7,410 nucleotides of DNA. Source: an uncultured Devosia sp. (GTDB lineage Bacteria > Pseudomonadota > Alphaproteobacteria > Rhizobiales > Devosiaceae). The notes beneath the pieces are model-generated. The model was not told where the DNA came from. It saw only the letters and a list, made by a program, of their open reading frames with translations, and made no database searches. Both the position numbers and the translations under genes were made by a program. The DNA lies in the NCBI GenBank assembly GCA_946481445.1, contig CAMLOA010000082.1:1-7410 (forward strand), in the 5' to 3' direction. This document shows, in pieces, positions 5,397-7,410 of this stretch (its first letter is position 1; every line of letters begins with the position of its first letter).

Positions 5397-6857
5397 GTGG
5401 CCAGGGCACTGATGTTCATGGGGACCGGGTCCGACGTCGGCAAATCACTGCTGGTGGCCGGCCTGTGCCGGGCCCTGGCCAATCGCGGACTGCGCGTTGC
5501 CCCGTTCAAGCCGCAGAACATGAGCAACAATGCCGCGGTCACCGCCGATGGCGGCGAGATCGGGCGGGCCCAGGCGCTGCAGGCGCGGGCGGCGCGCCGC
5601 GAACCACTGACGGCAATGAACCCGGTTCTGCTCAAGCCCGAGCTAGAGACCGGATCGCAGGTGATCGTGCGCGGCAGGCGGCTCGCGTCCATGCCGGCGC
5701 GGACCTATTGGGCCGAGCGCGGCAAGCTGATGCCGGACGTGCTGGCGGCCTTCCGGGAACTGGCGGCCGATGCCGATATCGTGCTGGTCGAGGGCGCCGG
5801 CAGCGCCTCGGAGGTCAACCTGCGGGCCAATGACCTGGCCAATTTCGGCTTTGCCGAGGCCGCCGATGTGCCGGTGGTGCTGGTGGGCGATATCGAGCGC
5901 GGCGGCGTGATCGCCGCGCTGGCCGGCACCTTCGCCGTCATCGACAAGCGCGACGCGGCGCGAATTTGCGCCACGCTGGTCAACAAGTTCCAGGGCGATC
6001 CGGCACTTTTCCAGGCCGGTACCAGCTTTCTTGCCCAGCATGCTGGCGTCCCGTGCCTGGGTCCCGTGCCCTGGTTCGCCGATGCCGGAAAACTGCCTGC
6101 CGAAGATATTCTGGGCCTGACGGGCTCAGACAGGCGTGCCGCGGGCGCCTTCAAGATTGCCGTGCCGCGACTGCCGCGCATTGCCAATTTCGACGATTTC
6201 GACCCGCTGCGGGCGGAGCCGGGTGTGTCCGTGGTGCTGGTGGAGCCGGGCCGGGCCCTGCCGCGCGATGCCGATCTCGTGCTGGTTCCAGGGTCGAAGG
6301 CGACGCGGAGCGACCTGGCCGCCCTGCGCGCCAACGGCTGGGACATCGACATTCTCGCCCATTGGCGCGCCGGCGGGCAGGTGCTGGGCATTTGCGGCGG
6401 CTATCAGATGCTGGGCCGGACCATTGCCGATCCGGACGGTATCGAAGGGGCGCCGGGCAGCAGCGAGGGCCTGGGCCTGCTTGATGTCGAGACCGTGCTG
6501 GCGCCGGTCAAGCAGTTGCGGGTGGAACAGGCCGTGCATGCCGCTTCGGGCGCGGCGATAGCCGGCTACCACATGCATATGGGTGTGACCGAGGGGCCGG
6601 ACCGGGGCCGACCGTTTGCCCTTGTCGGGACCGAGCCCGAGGGTGCTGTGAGCGCCGATGGAAGGGTGTCCGGCACCTATCTGCATGGCCTGTTTGCCGC
6701 CGACGGCTTCCGCCGTGCCTGGCTGGGCAATGCCGCGAGCCCCGATCTGGCCTATGAGGCAGGGGTGGAGGCGGCCCTTGACGGGCTGGCGGCGCATCTG
6801 GAAAAGCATCTCGATATCAATGCGTTGATCGCGCTCTCCGGGGAGATCGGCCCTTGA
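5397..6857 (+). CDS. cobQ: Cobyric acid synthase (adenosylcobyrinic acid a,c-diamide amidotransferase)
   Basis: A 486-residue ATP/glutamine amidotransferase that amidates the b, d, e and g side chains of adenosylcobyrinic acid a,c-diamide to give adenosylcobyric acid. The N-terminal domain shows the P-loop [10 protein letters not shown] at 8-17, [11 protein letters not shown] at 36-46, and [23 protein letters not shown] with the following DIERGG block. The C-terminal glutaminase domain shows [11 protein letters not shown], the nucleophile Cys333 in [16 protein letters not shown], and His430 in GTYLHGLF. The length matches the family, which is usually about 480-490 residues. The start is a GTG with GGGGA about 7 bases upstream, only 3 bp after cobB. 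ATG codons at 5412 and 5418 are possible but would leave the P-loop almost at the N-terminus and lack a good site. It is intact and acts after CobB and CobO. Confidence 0.96.
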   Translation: MARALMFMGTGSDVGKSLLVAGLCRALANRGLRVAPFKPQNMSNNAAVTADGGEIGRAQALQARAARREPLTAMNPVLLKPELETGSQVIVRGRRLASMPARTYWAERGKLMPDVLAAFRELAADADIVLVEGAGSASEVNLRANDLANFGFAEAADVPVVLVGDIERGGVIAALAGTFAVIDKRDAARICATLVNKFQGDPALFQAGTSFLAQHAGVPCLGPVPWFADAGKLPAEDILGLTGSDRRAAGAFKIAVPRLPRIANFDDFDPLRAEPGVSVVLVEPGRALPRDADLVLVPGSKATRSDLAALRANGWDIDILAHWRAGGQVLGICGGYQMLGRTIADPDGIEGAPGSSEGLGLLDVETVLAPVKQLRVEQAVHAASGAAIAGYHMHMGVTEGPDRGRPFALVGTEPEGAVSADGRVSGTYLHGLFAADGFRRAWLGNAASPDLAYEAGVEAALDGLAAHLEKHLDINALIALSGEIGP

Positions 6858-6909
6858 GAGATCGCTGACACGTCATCTGCGGGCCGCTATTGGCCACAAA
6901 GGGTACCGA

Positions 6910-7410
6910 ATGCTTGCCTTCATCCCGCCCCTCACCCTGCTCGTCGAGCGCTGGCTTGGTTATCCGCCGCGGCTGGTGGACCTGATCGGCCATCCGGTAA
7001 TCTGGATGGGGCGATTCATCAGCTTCATGGAAAAGGGCGTCGACAAGCGCGAGCGCACCCCGCGGCAGCGGCGTGAGGCCGGGATATTTACCCTGGCGGT
7101 GCTGCTGCTGGTCACCGGCGCGATTGCCGTGCTGGTGCAGCAGGTGGTGCGCTCCTTCCCGCTGGGCTGGGTGATCGAAGTGCTGATCGGCTCGGCCTTC
7201 CTGGCACAGAAGGAACTGGGCCGGGCGGTGAAGGCGGTGGCCGATGCCCTGGGCCTGTCCCTCGAGGCCGGGCGCGAGGCCGTGAGTCACGTGGTTGGGC
7301 GCGACCCGCAAGCCCTTGACGAAGCGGGTGTTTCCCGAGCCGCCATCGAGACGCTGGCCGAAAGCACCTCGGATGGGGTGGTGGCGCCATGGTTCTGGCT
7401 GGTGCTGCTC
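6910..7410 (+). CDS. cobD: Adenosylcobinamide-phosphate synthase CobD/CbiB, N-terminal part (3' end outside the window)
   Basis: This is the first 167 codons of an inner-membrane protein of the CbiB family. The family attaches the aminopropanol (or aminopropanol phosphate) arm to adenosylcobyric acid, the step after CobQ. Visible marks are HPVIWMGR at residues 28-35, a hydrophobic segment near 60-77, and another near 86-99. VGRD at 129-132 is followed by LDEAGVSRAAIETLAE and SDGVVAPWFW up to the window edge. Residue 152 is Ser where many family members have Asn in the AEN..DG block. The ATG start has AAAGGG 6 bases upstream and lies 52 bp after cobQ, so the gene is probably in the same operon. 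The name follows Pseudomonas denitrificans usage; Salmonella cobD is a different gene. The family normally exceeds 300 residues, so about half is missing here. Confidence 0.94.
   Translation, partial: MLAFIPPLTLLVERWLGYPPRLVDLIGHPVIWMGRFISFMEKGVDKRERTPRQRREAGIFTLAVLLLVTGAIAVLVQQVVRSFPLGWVIEVLIGSAFLAQKELGRAVKAVADALGLSLEAGREAVSHVVGRDPQALDEAGVSRAAIETLAESTSDGVVAPWFWLVLL

Noticed and set aside
6882..6895. GGCC-GCTATT-GGCC inverted repeat between cobQ and cobD
   Set aside because: The stem is only 4 bp, there is no T run, and it fits chance in GC-rich DNA.

Overview
The window is part of a cobalamin (vitamin B12) biosynthesis locus from a GC-rich bacterium. The protein set (CobO, CobE, CobK, CobA, CobB, CobQ, CobD) and its sequence flavour fit an alphaproteobacterium, probably Hyphomicrobiales and perhaps Devosia-like. 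That placement is an inference from gene content and protein resemblance, not from a marker gene. Genes are packed tightly, GTG and TTG starts occur, and most intergenic gaps are below 70 bp.

Layout. Positions 1-417 (+) hold the C-terminal two thirds of cobO, cut by the window edge. Positions 448-918 and 966-1865 (both -) hold a small secreted protein of unknown function and, upstream of it in the same direction, a cation diffusion facilitator (CDF) metal transporter. Positions 1866-2145 are the longest gene-free stretch. On the + strand it holds a plausible sigma70-type promoter followed by a hairpin-rich leader of about 120 nt whose last stem buries the cobE ribosome binding site. Part of this leader resembles a cobalamin riboswitch, but several canonical core elements are missing. 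cobE (+, 2146-2544) runs tail-to-tail into cobK (-, 2484-3206) with a 61-bp overlap. From 3275 to the window end, cobA, cobB, cobQ and cobD (partial) all lie on the + strand. cobA and cobB overlap by 8 bp, cobB and cobQ are 3 bp apart, and cobQ and cobD are 52 bp apart, which looks like an operon.

How the genes work together. CobA makes precorrin-2 from uroporphyrinogen III. CobK reduces the precorrin-6 ring, and CobE is a small accessory protein of the same ring-modifying stage. CobB amidates the a and c side chains, CobO adds the adenosyl group, CobQ amidates four further side chains, and CobD is the membrane protein that attaches the aminopropanol arm. The enzymes for the remaining ring methylations, cobalt insertion and nucleotide loop assembly are not in the window. 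The CDF transporter could adjust the metal supply, but its metal is unknown.

I see no mobile element, CRISPR array, tRNA or rRNA. No wholly new system is evident. The best lead is the structured leader before cobE.
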